From: Streptosporangium album
Lineage (GTDB): Bacteria; Actinomycetota; Actinomycetes; Streptosporangiales; Streptosporangiaceae
DNA length: 64,000 bases
Reading direction: 5' to 3'
Assembly (NCBI RefSeq): GCF_014203795.1
Contig: NZ_JACHJU010000001.1
Coordinates: forward strand, 248,001-312,000
Made by a program: the position numbers and the translations under genes. Below the pieces are notes generated by a model. The model searched no databases. It had not been told where the DNA came from and saw only the letters and a list, made by a program, of their open reading frames with translations. Below, piece after piece: positions 56,294-64,000 of the stretch; within the stretch, counting starts at the first letter, position 1; every line of letters begins with the position of its first letter.

Positions 56294-56800
56294 ATGACGT
56301 CCCGAGAGGATCTCCGCATCGGAGACGCCGAGCGCGAGGCGGCCATGACGGCCCTGCGTGAGCACTACGCGCAGGGCCGCCTGACCCACGAGGAGCTCGA
56401 CGAGCGCATCGAACGGACCCTGTCCGCGCGCACCGGCCGCGATCTGGCTCTGGCCGCCGCGGACCTTCCCGACCTGTACGGCTCCGGCCCCCAGGACGAC
56501 GGCGACGCACACGGCCCGCGGGGCCGGGCACATGGCTGGGCCGGCGAGTGGCACGGGGGCCACGGCCGTCGCGGATACGGCCGGATCCGGATGGGCGCCC
56601 ACCCCGCGTCCTGGCACCACCACGGAATGGGCCGCCGGGGCGGGCCGCCGGGCTTCCCGCTGGTTCTCCTGGCCCTGGTCGCCACGGTGGCGATCGCCGG
56701 GTTCGGGGCGCTCAAGTTCGTCTTCCTGGCCTGGCTGGTGATGGGCGTGGTGGGCGTGCTCCGCCACAGGCGAGGACACTCCCCCCGGTACAGAGGCTAG
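56294..56800 (+). CDS. DUF1707 membrane protein
   Basis: A protein of 168 residues. The DUF1707 domain is at 1-60 (DLRIGDAEREAAMTALREHY and GRLTHEELDERIERTLSART). A His/Gly-rich linker and two hydrophobic stretches at about 120-150 (FPLVLLALVATVAIAGFGAL and FVFLAWLVMGVVGVL) follow, with a basic tail. It is co-transcribed with PadR. DUF1707 proteins often accompany PadR or other regulators in actinomycetes; role unknown. Confidence 0.88.
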   Translation: MTSREDLRIGDAEREAAMTALREHYAQGRLTHEELDERIERTLSARTGRDLALAAADLPDLYGSGPQDDGDAHGPRGRAHGWAGEWHGGHGRRGYGRIRMGAHPASWHHHGMGRRGGPPGFPLVLLALVATVAIAGFGALKFVFLAWLVMGVVGVLRHRRGHSPRYRG

Positions 56801-56979
56801 AGAAGGGATTCCCGCAGTCTCCGCATCTCCCCCGCGATCCGGTCCAGCGAGGCGTCAAGCTCTGCCTTCGTCGGCGCGGCCCCGGGCGGTCGCGGGCCCT
56901 CCGTCCCGCGCTGCGCCCTTCCCCGGCGGGCGGACGCCGGGGGCGGGGGAGGGCCGTCTTCGGGGAAGATCGGAGACAT
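56797..56979 (-). CDS. Small hypothetical protein
   Basis: 60 residues from ATG 56979: a Pro-rich start (MSPIFPEDGPPPPPASARRG) and a helical, probably coiled-coil end (KAELDASLDRIAGEMRRLRE). The codon use looks genuine. It begins ten bases after the sugar-porter stop, so it could be the second gene of that operon. Its stop overlaps the DUF1707 stop. Function unknown. Confidence 0.5.
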   Translation of the reverse strand: MSPIFPEDGPPPPPASARRGRAQRGTEGPRPPGAAPTKAELDASLDRIAGEMRRLRESLL

Positions 56980-56989
56980 GGGCGAGAAC

Positions 56990-58399
56990 CTAACCCATGT
57001 CCTCAAGCTTGCGTCCCTTGGTCTCCTTGACCTTCCACCACACGAAGGCGAAGGACAGCGCGGCGAAGAAGGCGTATCCCACGTACGCGCCGGCCAGGCT
57101 CCACGCGGCCAGGGACGGGAAGGAGACGGTGATCAGCCAGTTGGCCACCCACTGGGCGGAGGCGGCCACGGAGAGCGCGGCGGCCCTGATCCGGTTGGGG
57201 AACATCTCGCCGAGCAGCACCCAGACGACGACACCCCACGACAGCGCGAAGAACAGCACGAAGATGTGCGCGGCGACGAGGGCCACGACGCCCTGCGTCG
57301 CCGGCAGCCTGACGGTGTCGCCGGTGGGGATGCCCGCGCTGAACGCCCACGCGGCCACGGCGAGCGCGATCGTCATGCCCGCGGAGCCGATCAGCAGCAG
57401 CGGTCTGCGGCCGATCCGGTCGACCAGCGCGATGGCGATGAACGTGCCGACGATGTTGATGATCGAGGTGGAGAAGCTGATCAGCAGCGAGTTGCTCTGG
57501 TTGATGCCGACCGACTGCCACAGCGCCGACGAGTAGTAGAAGATGACGTTGATGCCGACGAACTGCTGGAAGACCGAGAGCAGGATGCCGATCCAGACGA
57601 TCGGCAGCAGACCGAGTGAGGGCCCGCGCAGGTCACGCAGCCGTGGCCGGTGCTCGCTGCGCAGCGAGTCCTGGATCTCCGTCATCCGCGCGTCCAGGTC
57701 GGCCTTGTCGCCCTCCACCTCGGCGAGCACCCTGCGCGCCGTCGGCAACCTGCCCGCCGCGACGAGGAACCGCGGCGACTCGGGGATGATCGTCGAGAAC
57801 AGCAGGTAGAGCAGGGCCGGGATCAGGCAGGCGCCGAGCATCCACTGCCACGCCTCCAGGTTGAGGAGCTTGTTGTTGACGTTGCCGCCCGCGAGCTGCG
57901 CGATCGCGTAGTTGACGAGCTGGGAGACGGCGATGCCGAGCACGATCGCGAGCTGCTGGAAGGAGCCCAGGCATCCCCGGTAGGCGGGGGGCGCGACCTC
58001 GGCGATGTAGGCGGGGCCGATCACCGAGGCCATCCCGATCCCGACGCCCGCCAGTACCCGCCAGAAGGCGAGGTCCCAGATCGCGAACGGCAGCGCCTGG
58101 CCGACGGAGCTGATCGCGAAGAGGACCGCGGCCACCTGCATCGTCCTGGTGCGTCCCCAGTGGTCGGCTATGCCCCCGGCGATCCACGCGCCGATCGCCG
58201 AGCCCAGCAGCGCGATCGCGACCACGAAACCGATCTGGACCGGGCCGACACCGAAGTGTTTCTGGATCCCGGTGACGGCGCCGTTGATGACGGCGCTGTC
58301 GTAGCCGAAGAGGAATCCGCCGATCGCCGCCGCGGCGGTGATGAAGACAACGTGCCCCAGGTTCTCACTGGAGGTACCCGAAGGGGTAATACCGACCAT
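56990..58399 (-). CDS. Sugar porter, major facilitator superfamily
   Basis: A protein of 469 residues with 12 membrane segments. Sugar-porter motifs are GGFLFGYDSAVINGAV, GGIADHWGRTRTMQVAAVLF, PESPRFLVAAGRL in the central loop, QQFVGINVIFYYSSALW and VDRIGRRPLLLIGSAG. It is a proton symporter for glucose or a similar hexose by family; the exact sugar is not shown. Divergent from nothing close; VLRF1 ends 217 bases upstream. Confidence 0.93.
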   Translation of the reverse strand: MVGITPSGTSSENLGHVVFITAAAAIGGFLFGYDSAVINGAVTGIQKHFGVGPVQIGFVVAIALLGSAIGAWIAGGIADHWGRTRTMQVAAVLFAISSVGQALPFAIWDLAFWRVLAGVGIGMASVIGPAYIAEVAPPAYRGCLGSFQQLAIVLGIAVSQLVNYAIAQLAGGNVNNKLLNLEAWQWMLGACLIPALLYLLFSTIIPESPRFLVAAGRLPTARRVLAEVEGDKADLDARMTEIQDSLRSEHRPRLRDLRGPSLGLLPIVWIGILLSVFQQFVGINVIFYYSSALWQSVGINQSNSLLISFSTSIINIVGTFIAIALVDRIGRRPLLLIGSAGMTIALAVAAWAFSAGIPTGDTVRLPATQGVVALVAAHIFVLFFALSWGVVVWVLLGEMFPNRIRAAALSVAASAQWVANWLITVSFPSLAAWSLAGAYVGYAFFAALSFAFVWWKVKETKGRKLEDMG

Positions 58400-58615
58400 G
58401 ACCGTCCTTTCCCCCGAAAAACACAGGCATCCATGGATCGACCGTCAAAGGTCGCATCCAATCGCGAGCAGGGGGTCATTCATGTCATGAGCTGCTAAAA
58501 CACGCCTCTCATCTACAGGATGGGTGTCTCACGGCGGCCGGTAGTGGATCAGGACGGCTCTCCGATCACGGCCGCGCGCGGGCCGGCCGCACACCCTGCC
58601 TCCTCGGCTCTCTCC

Positions 58616-59779
58616 CTACCAGCGCAGGATCGCGGCGACCCCGTCGAAGTCGGCCAGGACGTCGGAGGACTCCTGGTCCAGGACGATCACCTCGGCGTCG
58701 ATGTCCAGGGCGCGCTCGATCATGCGCTCGCCCAACCTGTCCTCCTGGACATGCTCCTGGGGCGACTCCCCCTGCGGGATCTGGTCGGGCGGGCAGAGCC
58801 GCCCGTCGGCCGTGCGGCTGCCGCTCCACTCGCGCGACTCGGCCAGCAGCAGCTGCGCCACCCTGCTGTCGTTCAGCGCGTTGAGCGTGTCCGCCAGGCC
58901 GACTGCCCCGCGCCCGCCGGACAGGGCGGCATCCTTGGCCCGGTTGGCCAGCGCGGTGGCCAACCGGGTACGGGCGGCCAGGAGCTGCGGCTCCGCGTAC
59001 TCGGCGATCTTGGCCGGAGGCAGCGCGTCCACCACCGCGTCGATCTGGATGATGTCGCCGGTCAGCTCCGCCGCCATGATCTCGGTCAGCTGGACGTCGC
59101 CGATCAGCACGACCGTGATCCAGCCCCGGCTCGCGGCCTGTTCGGTGATGCTCGGCCCGGTGGCGCGCAGGAGTCTGGTGAGGTTCTCCTCGACCCGGCG
59201 TTCGAACTTGTCCCGGTGCGTCGCGGCCTGCCGGGCGAGCTCCGAGGTCGCGGGACCGCGCATCTGCCGCCAGTCCTCGGCGCTGAGATCGAAGTCCGTC
59301 CGGCCCGCCTCCTCGGCCGTGCCGTAGCGGTAGTCGATCATGCGCAGCCCGTCCCGGGAGACGAGCACGAGCCCGGCGGGTGGCGCGGTCTCCACCGTGT
59401 TGACCAGCGGCCGCACGTAGGCCGTCGACTCCAGCACGATCTGGTCGGGGACCGGCAGCTGGAAGGAGAAGGTCCACGCCTCGTCGCTGCCGACCGGGGC
59501 GAACAGCACCCGTCCCAGCCCGGACTCGGTCGGGTTGAGCAGCAGTGCGAACTCCGTCTCCAGCTTCTCCAGCCGTGCCAAGACGGCCACCCGCCGGGGC
59601 CGGTCCCCATCGGCGCTGACCTGCTTGCGCAGGTCGGCGAGCTGGTTGCCGAACCGGATCCGCCACGCGGGCCGGATCGCCGCCTCCTCCCGGGGATCGG
59701 CGGTCACGTAGAACGACAGCACTCCTTGGTCGTCGTGGATGGCGACGACCTCTCGCAGAGCCGCACGATCGAATCTCAC
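58616..59779 (-). CDS. VLRF1/Vms1-like aeRF1-type release factor
   Basis: 387 residues from GTG 59779 with AGGGAGGA five bases upstream. The start VRFDRAALREVVAIHDDQGV and the C-terminal part (GLADTLNALNDSRVAQLLLA and DIDAEVIVLDQESSDVL) match the bacterial aeRF1-like (baeRF) group that includes Vms1-like proteins. These are predicted to release peptides from tRNA on stalled ribosomes. No GGQ loop is evident; the family often uses another loop. It lies 119 bases downstream of pnkp on the same strand, so a link with RNA repair is likely. Confidence 0.7.
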   Translation of the reverse strand: MRFDRAALREVVAIHDDQGVLSFYVTADPREEAAIRPAWRIRFGNQLADLRKQVSADGDRPRRVAVLARLEKLETEFALLLNPTESGLGRVLFAPVGSDEAWTFSFQLPVPDQIVLESTAYVRPLVNTVETAPPAGLVLVSRDGLRMIDYRYGTAEEAGRTDFDLSAEDWRQMRGPATSELARQAATHRDKFERRVEENLTRLLRATGPSITEQAASRGWITVVLIGDVQLTEIMAAELTGDIIQIDAVVDALPPAKIAEYAEPQLLAARTRLATALANRAKDAALSGGRGAVGLADTLNALNDSRVAQLLLAESREWSGSRTADGRLCPPDQIPQGESPQEHVQEDRLGERMIERALDIDAEVIVLDQESSDVLADFDGVAAILRW

Positions 59780-59898
59780 GACGTTCCTCCCTGGTGGCCC
59801 GGTCTCCAACGATATGGACACCTCCGGGAAGAGCCGTCGTACCAATCGGGAAAATGCCTTCCTTCTTCTCTTTACCCGTGCTTCTCTTTACCCGCAGA

Positions 59899-62424
59899 TC
59901 ACAGACGCGGGTCCACCGGCTCGGACTCCAGCGCCAGGACGGCGAAGACCGCCTCATGCACCCGCCACAGCGGCTCGCCCTCGGCCAGCCTGGACAGCGC
60001 CTCCAGCCCGAGGGCGTGCTCCCGCAGGGCCAGCGAGCGCTTGCGGCCCAGGAAACGGCGGCGCAGGACCTCCAGGCTCTCGGTGTAGTCGGGGCCGTAG
60101 ATGATCCGCAGGTACTCCCGCCCGCGCACCTTCACCCCCGGCTGCACCCGGCCGGCGGGCACGGCCGCGCCCGTGGCGTCCGCCGGGTGAGGCCACTCCA
60201 GCGGCTTGACGACCATGCCCTCGCCACCGTCGGCCGTCAGCGCCGACCACCAGGCGGTCGCCGCGTCCATGGACTCCTGCGAGGCCAGATCGACGGTCAG
60301 GTGCCGGGTGGGTGCGATCAGCGGGTCGGCGAGCCGGGAGAGCATGTCCAGGTGCCAGGAGTGCGGCTCCTGCACGGCGGTGGCCCGGCCCTCGCAGGCC
60401 AGGATCTGGAACGGCGCCAGGCGCAGGCCCTCCAGGCCGGAGACCGGCCAGCAGTAACGCGCATAGGCGTCCCTGAATCGGGCAGCGTTGTCGGAGCGGC
60501 GTCGGGTGCGGTCCAGTAGATCGCCCACATCCAATCCGCGCCCGGCCGCCGCCTCCAGTGCGCTGATCGCCTCGGGCAGCGCCGTACGGGCCGCCGCGCC
60601 CACCGACGCGTACTGGCTGCGGATCAGCCCCTCCGCCTTGGCCGACCAGGGCAGCAGCTCACAGTCGAGCGCCAGCCAGTCCGTGCCCAGCTCGTCCATG
60701 AGAGGCGCGCACGCCTGCCGGAGCCGGTTCACCAACTCGTCGGTGTCGGCGAAGAACGGCCTTCCCGTCCGGGTGTAGACGGCCCCCGCGGTCCCGTCCT
60801 CGACCCCGAACCGCGCCGCCGCCACCTGCGGGTTCCTGGCCAGTACGGCCACCGCACGCGAGCCCATGTGCTTCTCCTCGCACACGACCCGGGTGATCCC
60901 CGCCTCGGTGAACTCCGCGAACGCCTCGGCCGGGTGCTCCAGGTAGCCGTCGAGCCGGGAGGTCTCCGGCGGCGCCATCGTCGGCGGCAGGTAGACCAGC
61001 CAGCGCGGGTCGACCGCGAACCGGCTCATGATCTCCAGCGCGGCGGCCGCGTTCTCCTCCCTGACCTTGATACGGCCGCCGCCGTGGCGCACCTCGATGT
61101 GCTTGACCCCTCCGACGTCGTCGATGGAGAGCATGCCGGGGTCGCGGTGGCCGGGGGCGGTGAACGGCCTGGCCGACTCGTACCAGACCTTCTCGGCGGG
61201 CACCGAGACGATCTCCTTTTCCGGGTAGCGGAGCGCGGTGAGCTTCCCGCCGAACACGGCACCGGTGTCCAGGCAGATCGTGTTGTTGATCCACTCGGTC
61301 TCGGGGACCGGGGTGTGACCGTAGACGACCATGGCCCGGCCCCGGTACTCCGTCGCCCAGGGGTAGCGCACCGGCAGGCCGTACTCGTCGGTCTCGCCCG
61401 TGGTGTCGCCGTACAGCGCGAAGGAGCGCACCCGGCCCGAGGCTCGGCCGTGGTAGGCCTCCTTCAGCCCCGCGTGCGCGACGACGAGCCTGCCCCCGTC
61501 GAGCCGGTAGTGGCTGATCAGCCCGTCCATGAAGGCCAGCGCGGCGGCGCGGAACTCCTCGGGCTCGGCGGCGAGCTGGTCCAGCGACTCCTGCAGCCCG
61601 TGGGCGACCCTGACCTTGCGGCCGTTGAGCGCGCGGGCCAGCTTCTGCTCGTGGTTACCGGACACGCACAGCGCGGTCCCGGCCGCGACCATGCCCATGA
61701 CGAGCCGGAGCACGCCCGGCGAGTCAGGTCCCCGGTCCACCAGGTCGCCGACGAACACCGCCGTCCTGCCCTCGGGGTGGACCGCCCCCGTGCCGCCGGG
61801 CTCGACGTCCCAGCCCAGGGTGCGCAACAGCGTCTCCAGCTCGGCGCGGCATCCGTGCACGTCGCCGATGACATCGAACGGCCCGGTCAGCTCACGCCTG
61901 TCGCTCCACGCCTTCTCCCGGACGACCGTGGCGGCCTCGATCTCGTCGGTCCCGCGCAGCACGTGGACCCTGCGGAAGCCGTCCCGGGAGATCTTCGCCA
62001 TGGAGCGCCGCAGGTCCTTGCTCTGCCGCCGGATCACGTGGGAGCCGAAGTCACGGTCGGGCCTGGCCTCGTTGCGCTCGACCGCCACCTCCTCCGGCAC
62101 GTCCATGACGATCGCGTCGACCAGCACGTTGTGGGATTTGGCGAGCTCGACCAGCTTCTTGCGCGCCTCCCACTGGACGTTGGTGGCGTCCACGACGGTG
62201 AGGAGGCCCCGCCGCAGGCGGGTGCCGACGATGTAGTTGAGCACGTCGAAGGCGTCTGGGGTGGCGGCCTGGTCGTTCTCGTCGTCGGCCACCAGCCCCC
62301 GGCAGAAGTCCGAGGAGACCACCTGGGTCGGCGCGAAGTGCCTGCGGGCGAAGGTCGACTTGCCGCTCCCCGAGATCCCCACGAGCACGACCAGCGACAT
62401 CTCCGGCACAGCGATCTCAGTCAT
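59899..62424 (-). CDS. pnkp: Polynucleotide kinase-phosphatase (bacterial Pnkp)
   Basis: A protein of 841 residues in three domains. The kinase is at 1-170 with P-loop LVGISGSGKSTFARR. The phosphatase (calcineurin-like) is at about 180-420 with VIGDVHGC, VGDLVDRGPDSPG, SGNHEQKLAR and YGHTPVPE. The ligase-like adenylyltransferase is at about 480-841 with Lys near 517 in VCEEKHMGSR. It heals cut RNA ends: 5'-OH phosphorylation and removal of 2',3'-cyclic or 3' phosphate, then adenylation. With Hen1 it forms the bacterial RNA repair complex. Its start overlaps the hen1 end by eight bases. Confidence 0.95.
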   Translation of the reverse strand: MTEIAVPEMSLVVLVGISGSGKSTFARRHFAPTQVVSSDFCRGLVADDENDQAATPDAFDVLNYIVGTRLRRGLLTVVDATNVQWEARKKLVELAKSHNVLVDAIVMDVPEEVAVERNEARPDRDFGSHVIRRQSKDLRRSMAKISRDGFRRVHVLRGTDEIEAATVVREKAWSDRRELTGPFDVIGDVHGCRAELETLLRTLGWDVEPGGTGAVHPEGRTAVFVGDLVDRGPDSPGVLRLVMGMVAAGTALCVSGNHEQKLARALNGRKVRVAHGLQESLDQLAAEPEEFRAAALAFMDGLISHYRLDGGRLVVAHAGLKEAYHGRASGRVRSFALYGDTTGETDEYGLPVRYPWATEYRGRAMVVYGHTPVPETEWINNTICLDTGAVFGGKLTALRYPEKEIVSVPAEKVWYESARPFTAPGHRDPGMLSIDDVGGVKHIEVRHGGGRIKVREENAAAALEIMSRFAVDPRWLVYLPPTMAPPETSRLDGYLEHPAEAFAEFTEAGITRVVCEEKHMGSRAVAVLARNPQVAAARFGVEDGTAGAVYTRTGRPFFADTDELVNRLRQACAPLMDELGTDWLALDCELLPWSAKAEGLIRSQYASVGAAARTALPEAISALEAAAGRGLDVGDLLDRTRRRSDNAARFRDAYARYCWPVSGLEGLRLAPFQILACEGRATAVQEPHSWHLDMLSRLADPLIAPTRHLTVDLASQESMDAATAWWSALTADGGEGMVVKPLEWPHPADATGAAVPAGRVQPGVKVRGREYLRIIYGPDYTESLEVLRRRFLGRKRSLALREHALGLEALSRLAEGEPLWRVHEAVFAVLALESEPVDPRL

Positions 62425-63964
62425 CTCCGCCTCCCGCGCCCGTGGCGCTTCCCCTGCCGAACAGGGCCATCTGGGTGGGCGGTCCCACCTCGGGGTCGTC
62501 GTCGCCGACCGGCCGGAAGGCGACGTGGTAGCCGTACTCCTCGCCGGCCCTCGCCGCCCAGGACCGGAACTCCGCCCGGGTCCACTCGAAGCGGTGGTCG
62601 GGGTGGCGCATGCCCGTCAGGGAGTTGTAGCGCACGTTGTACTCGGCGTTGGGGGTCGTCACGATCACGTGGGCGGGCCGCGCGACGCCGAAGACGACCC
62701 GCTCCAGCGCTCCCAGCCGGGGTGGGTCGACATGCTCGACGACCTCCATGAGCACGGCGGCGTCATATCCGGCGAACCGGTCGTCGGTGTAGGTCAGCGC
62801 TCCCTGGAACAGCTCCAGCCGCTCCCGCTGCCGGTCGGACATCCGGTTGAGCTTCAGACGCCTGGCCGCGATCGCGAGCGCCTGCGCCGACACGTCCGTC
62901 CCGGCCACCTTCGTGAGCTCCGGCCTGCCCAGCAGTTCCCCGACCAGCTGCCCCGACCCGCATCCCAGGTCGATGACGGTGCGCGCGCCGGTCTCCGCCA
63001 GCGTCGCGAGGACCGCCTCGTGGCGCAGCGCGTTCAGCGGCCGCCTGGGCGCGGCGTCCCGCTCCGGCGAGGGGGTCGCCGAATCCGTCGCCGTGGCCCC
63101 CTCGGCCGCCTCGGCGTCCGCGGGGACGGCCTCGCCTCCGTCGGCGGGGGCCGCCGCGGCGGCCTCCTCGCCGTTCACGGCGAGGGCCTCCTCCTCGACG
63201 GGAGGGTCGAGTTCCTCCGCCACGTCGTCTCCGAGCTCGGCCAGCCGGGCGAAAGCGGTCCGGGTGAGAGCCGAGTGGCGGCCGAAGTAGCGGCGGGTGA
63301 TCAGGCCCCTCGCGGGATGGGCCGCCAGCCAGGACTCGCCGGCCCGGATCAGCTTGTCCACCTCGTCGGAGGCCATCCAGTAGTGCTTGGAGTCGTCGAG
63401 CACCGGAAGCAGCACGTAGAGCTGGTTGAGCGCGTCGGCCAGCCGCACCTCTCCGCGGAGCGACAGCCGGACGTAGCGGGAGTCCCCCCACTCGGGGAAC
63501 CCCTCGTCCAACGGTACGGCCCGCGCCTCGACCGTCCAGCCCAGTGGCTCGAACAGCCGGTGTGCCATCTCGGGCCCGCCCCGGCAGGGCAGCGCGGGCA
63601 GTGCGATCTCCAGCGGAATGGGGCCGGCGGCCAGTTCGGGACGGCTGTCGCAGCGGCCGGTGCGGGCGGTGCGGAACACGTCCGCCAGCGCCACGGCCAG
63701 GAGCGACGACGCGGCATAGGGCCGGTCGTTGACGTACTGGCCCAGGGCGTAGTCGGGCGTGGACCGGCCACGCGAGCGCACCAGGCGGACCGGATCGACG
63801 TCGAGCATCAGCGCCGCCGTGCAACGCTCCTCGTCCGCCTCCGGATAGAAGACGCGGGCCACGCCGTACGACTGGCCGAACTCCTGGACCCGGTCCGGAT
63901 GCTTGTGCAGCAGGAACCCGAGGTCGGTGGCGGGCCGTACGGTGGTGGAGATCGTGAGCAACAC
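62417..63964 (-). CDS. hen1: 3'-terminal RNA ribose 2'-O-methyltransferase Hen1
   Basis: A protein of 515 residues. The N-terminal half (ISTTVRPATDLGFLLHKHPD and YWMASDEVDKLIRAGESWLA) supports ligation. An acidic Ala-rich linker at 250-310 leads to the methyltransferase: SAM motif TVIDLGCGSGQLVGELLG and the metal-binding Glu-Glu-His set in LMEVVEHVDPPRLG with a later His (MRHPDHRFEW). Hen1 methylates the 2'-OH at the break before sealing, marking repaired tRNA against another cut. GTG 63964. Stop overlaps pnkp. Confidence 0.95.
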   Translation of the reverse strand: MLLTISTTVRPATDLGFLLHKHPDRVQEFGQSYGVARVFYPEADEERCTAALMLDVDPVRLVRSRGRSTPDYALGQYVNDRPYAASSLLAVALADVFRTARTGRCDSRPELAAGPIPLEIALPALPCRGGPEMAHRLFEPLGWTVEARAVPLDEGFPEWGDSRYVRLSLRGEVRLADALNQLYVLLPVLDDSKHYWMASDEVDKLIRAGESWLAAHPARGLITRRYFGRHSALTRTAFARLAELGDDVAEELDPPVEEEALAVNGEEAAAAAPADGGEAVPADAEAAEGATATDSATPSPERDAAPRRPLNALRHEAVLATLAETGARTVIDLGCGSGQLVGELLGRPELTKVAGTDVSAQALAIAARRLKLNRMSDRQRERLELFQGALTYTDDRFAGYDAAVLMEVVEHVDPPRLGALERVVFGVARPAHVIVTTPNAEYNVRYNSLTGMRHPDHRFEWTRAEFRSWAARAGEEYGYHVAFRPVGDDDPEVGPPTQMALFGRGSATGAGGGDD

Positions 63965-64000
63965 CCGGGTCAGTCTGCCCGATACCCGATCAAGAAGGCT

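Overview
The window is high-GC DNA with strong codon bias, GTG starts and many 4-base GTGA or ATGA gene overlaps, as in actinomycetes. Gene content (HemQ/CgoX coproporphyrin haem branch, DUF3000, a xylFGH-ROK operon, dxs, an acnA-type aconitase, Hen1/Pnkp RNA repair, a CU044_5270-type sigma partner) points to a filamentous actinobacterium, most likely near Streptosporangium or Nonomuraea. That placement is inferred from recalled gene families, not from a search.

Region by region. 0-3.4 kb: a cut-off hypothetical gene, a small secreted protein, an ECF sigma factor with its overlapping membrane partner, and an OsmC-type peroxidase. 3.6-12.5 kb: glgX, small membrane proteins, a RibD-like reductase coupled to an orphan DNA-ligase tail, a membrane Ser/Thr kinase whose outer trypsin-like domain lacks the nucleophilic Ser, a stand-alone LigD polymerase domain, and msrB. 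12.6-19.6 kb: hemQ, cgoX, a DUF4349 lipoprotein, hemE, DUF3000 and ribonuclease D. 19.7-25.0 kb: a LacI-regulated oxidoreductase/DUF993/isomerase operon with matching palindromic operators at the operon and at the LacI gene, plus a four-repeat protein of unknown role. 25.2-35.3 kb: fadA-fadB, an amino-acid permease, DedA, dxs, two tandem secreted zinc proteases and a heptad-repeat coiled-coil protein. 35.5-40.0 kb: a xylF-xylG-xylH-ROK sugar uptake operon.

40,170-49,712 is a complete-looking Tn7-like transposon. It has imperfect 25-bp terminal inverted repeats starting TGTGACT, is flanked by an exact 5-bp duplication GCGAT, and encodes TnsA, TnsB, TnsC/TniB and TniQ on one strand. An IS256-family element has split off the tnsC 3' end. 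Near the right end sits a decayed IS21-like unit whose ends enclose an ECF sigma factor and its membrane partner; this is the only recognisable cargo. I see no CRISPR array or cas gene.

49.9-64 kb: a TetR regulator, acnA with a palindrome-rich promoter, a YdjM-like membrane hydrolase, a decayed MFS pseudogene, a PadR-DUF1707 pair, a sugar porter, a Vms1-like (VLRF1) release factor, and the RNA-repair pair Hen1-Pnkp.

Most of the window is chromosomal housekeeping sequence; the transposon between xylF and acnA is the clear accessory insertion. The best leads are the transposon with its nested architecture, the kinase-pseudoprotease fusion, the LacI operators, and the RNA-repair/ribosome-rescue neighbourhood.
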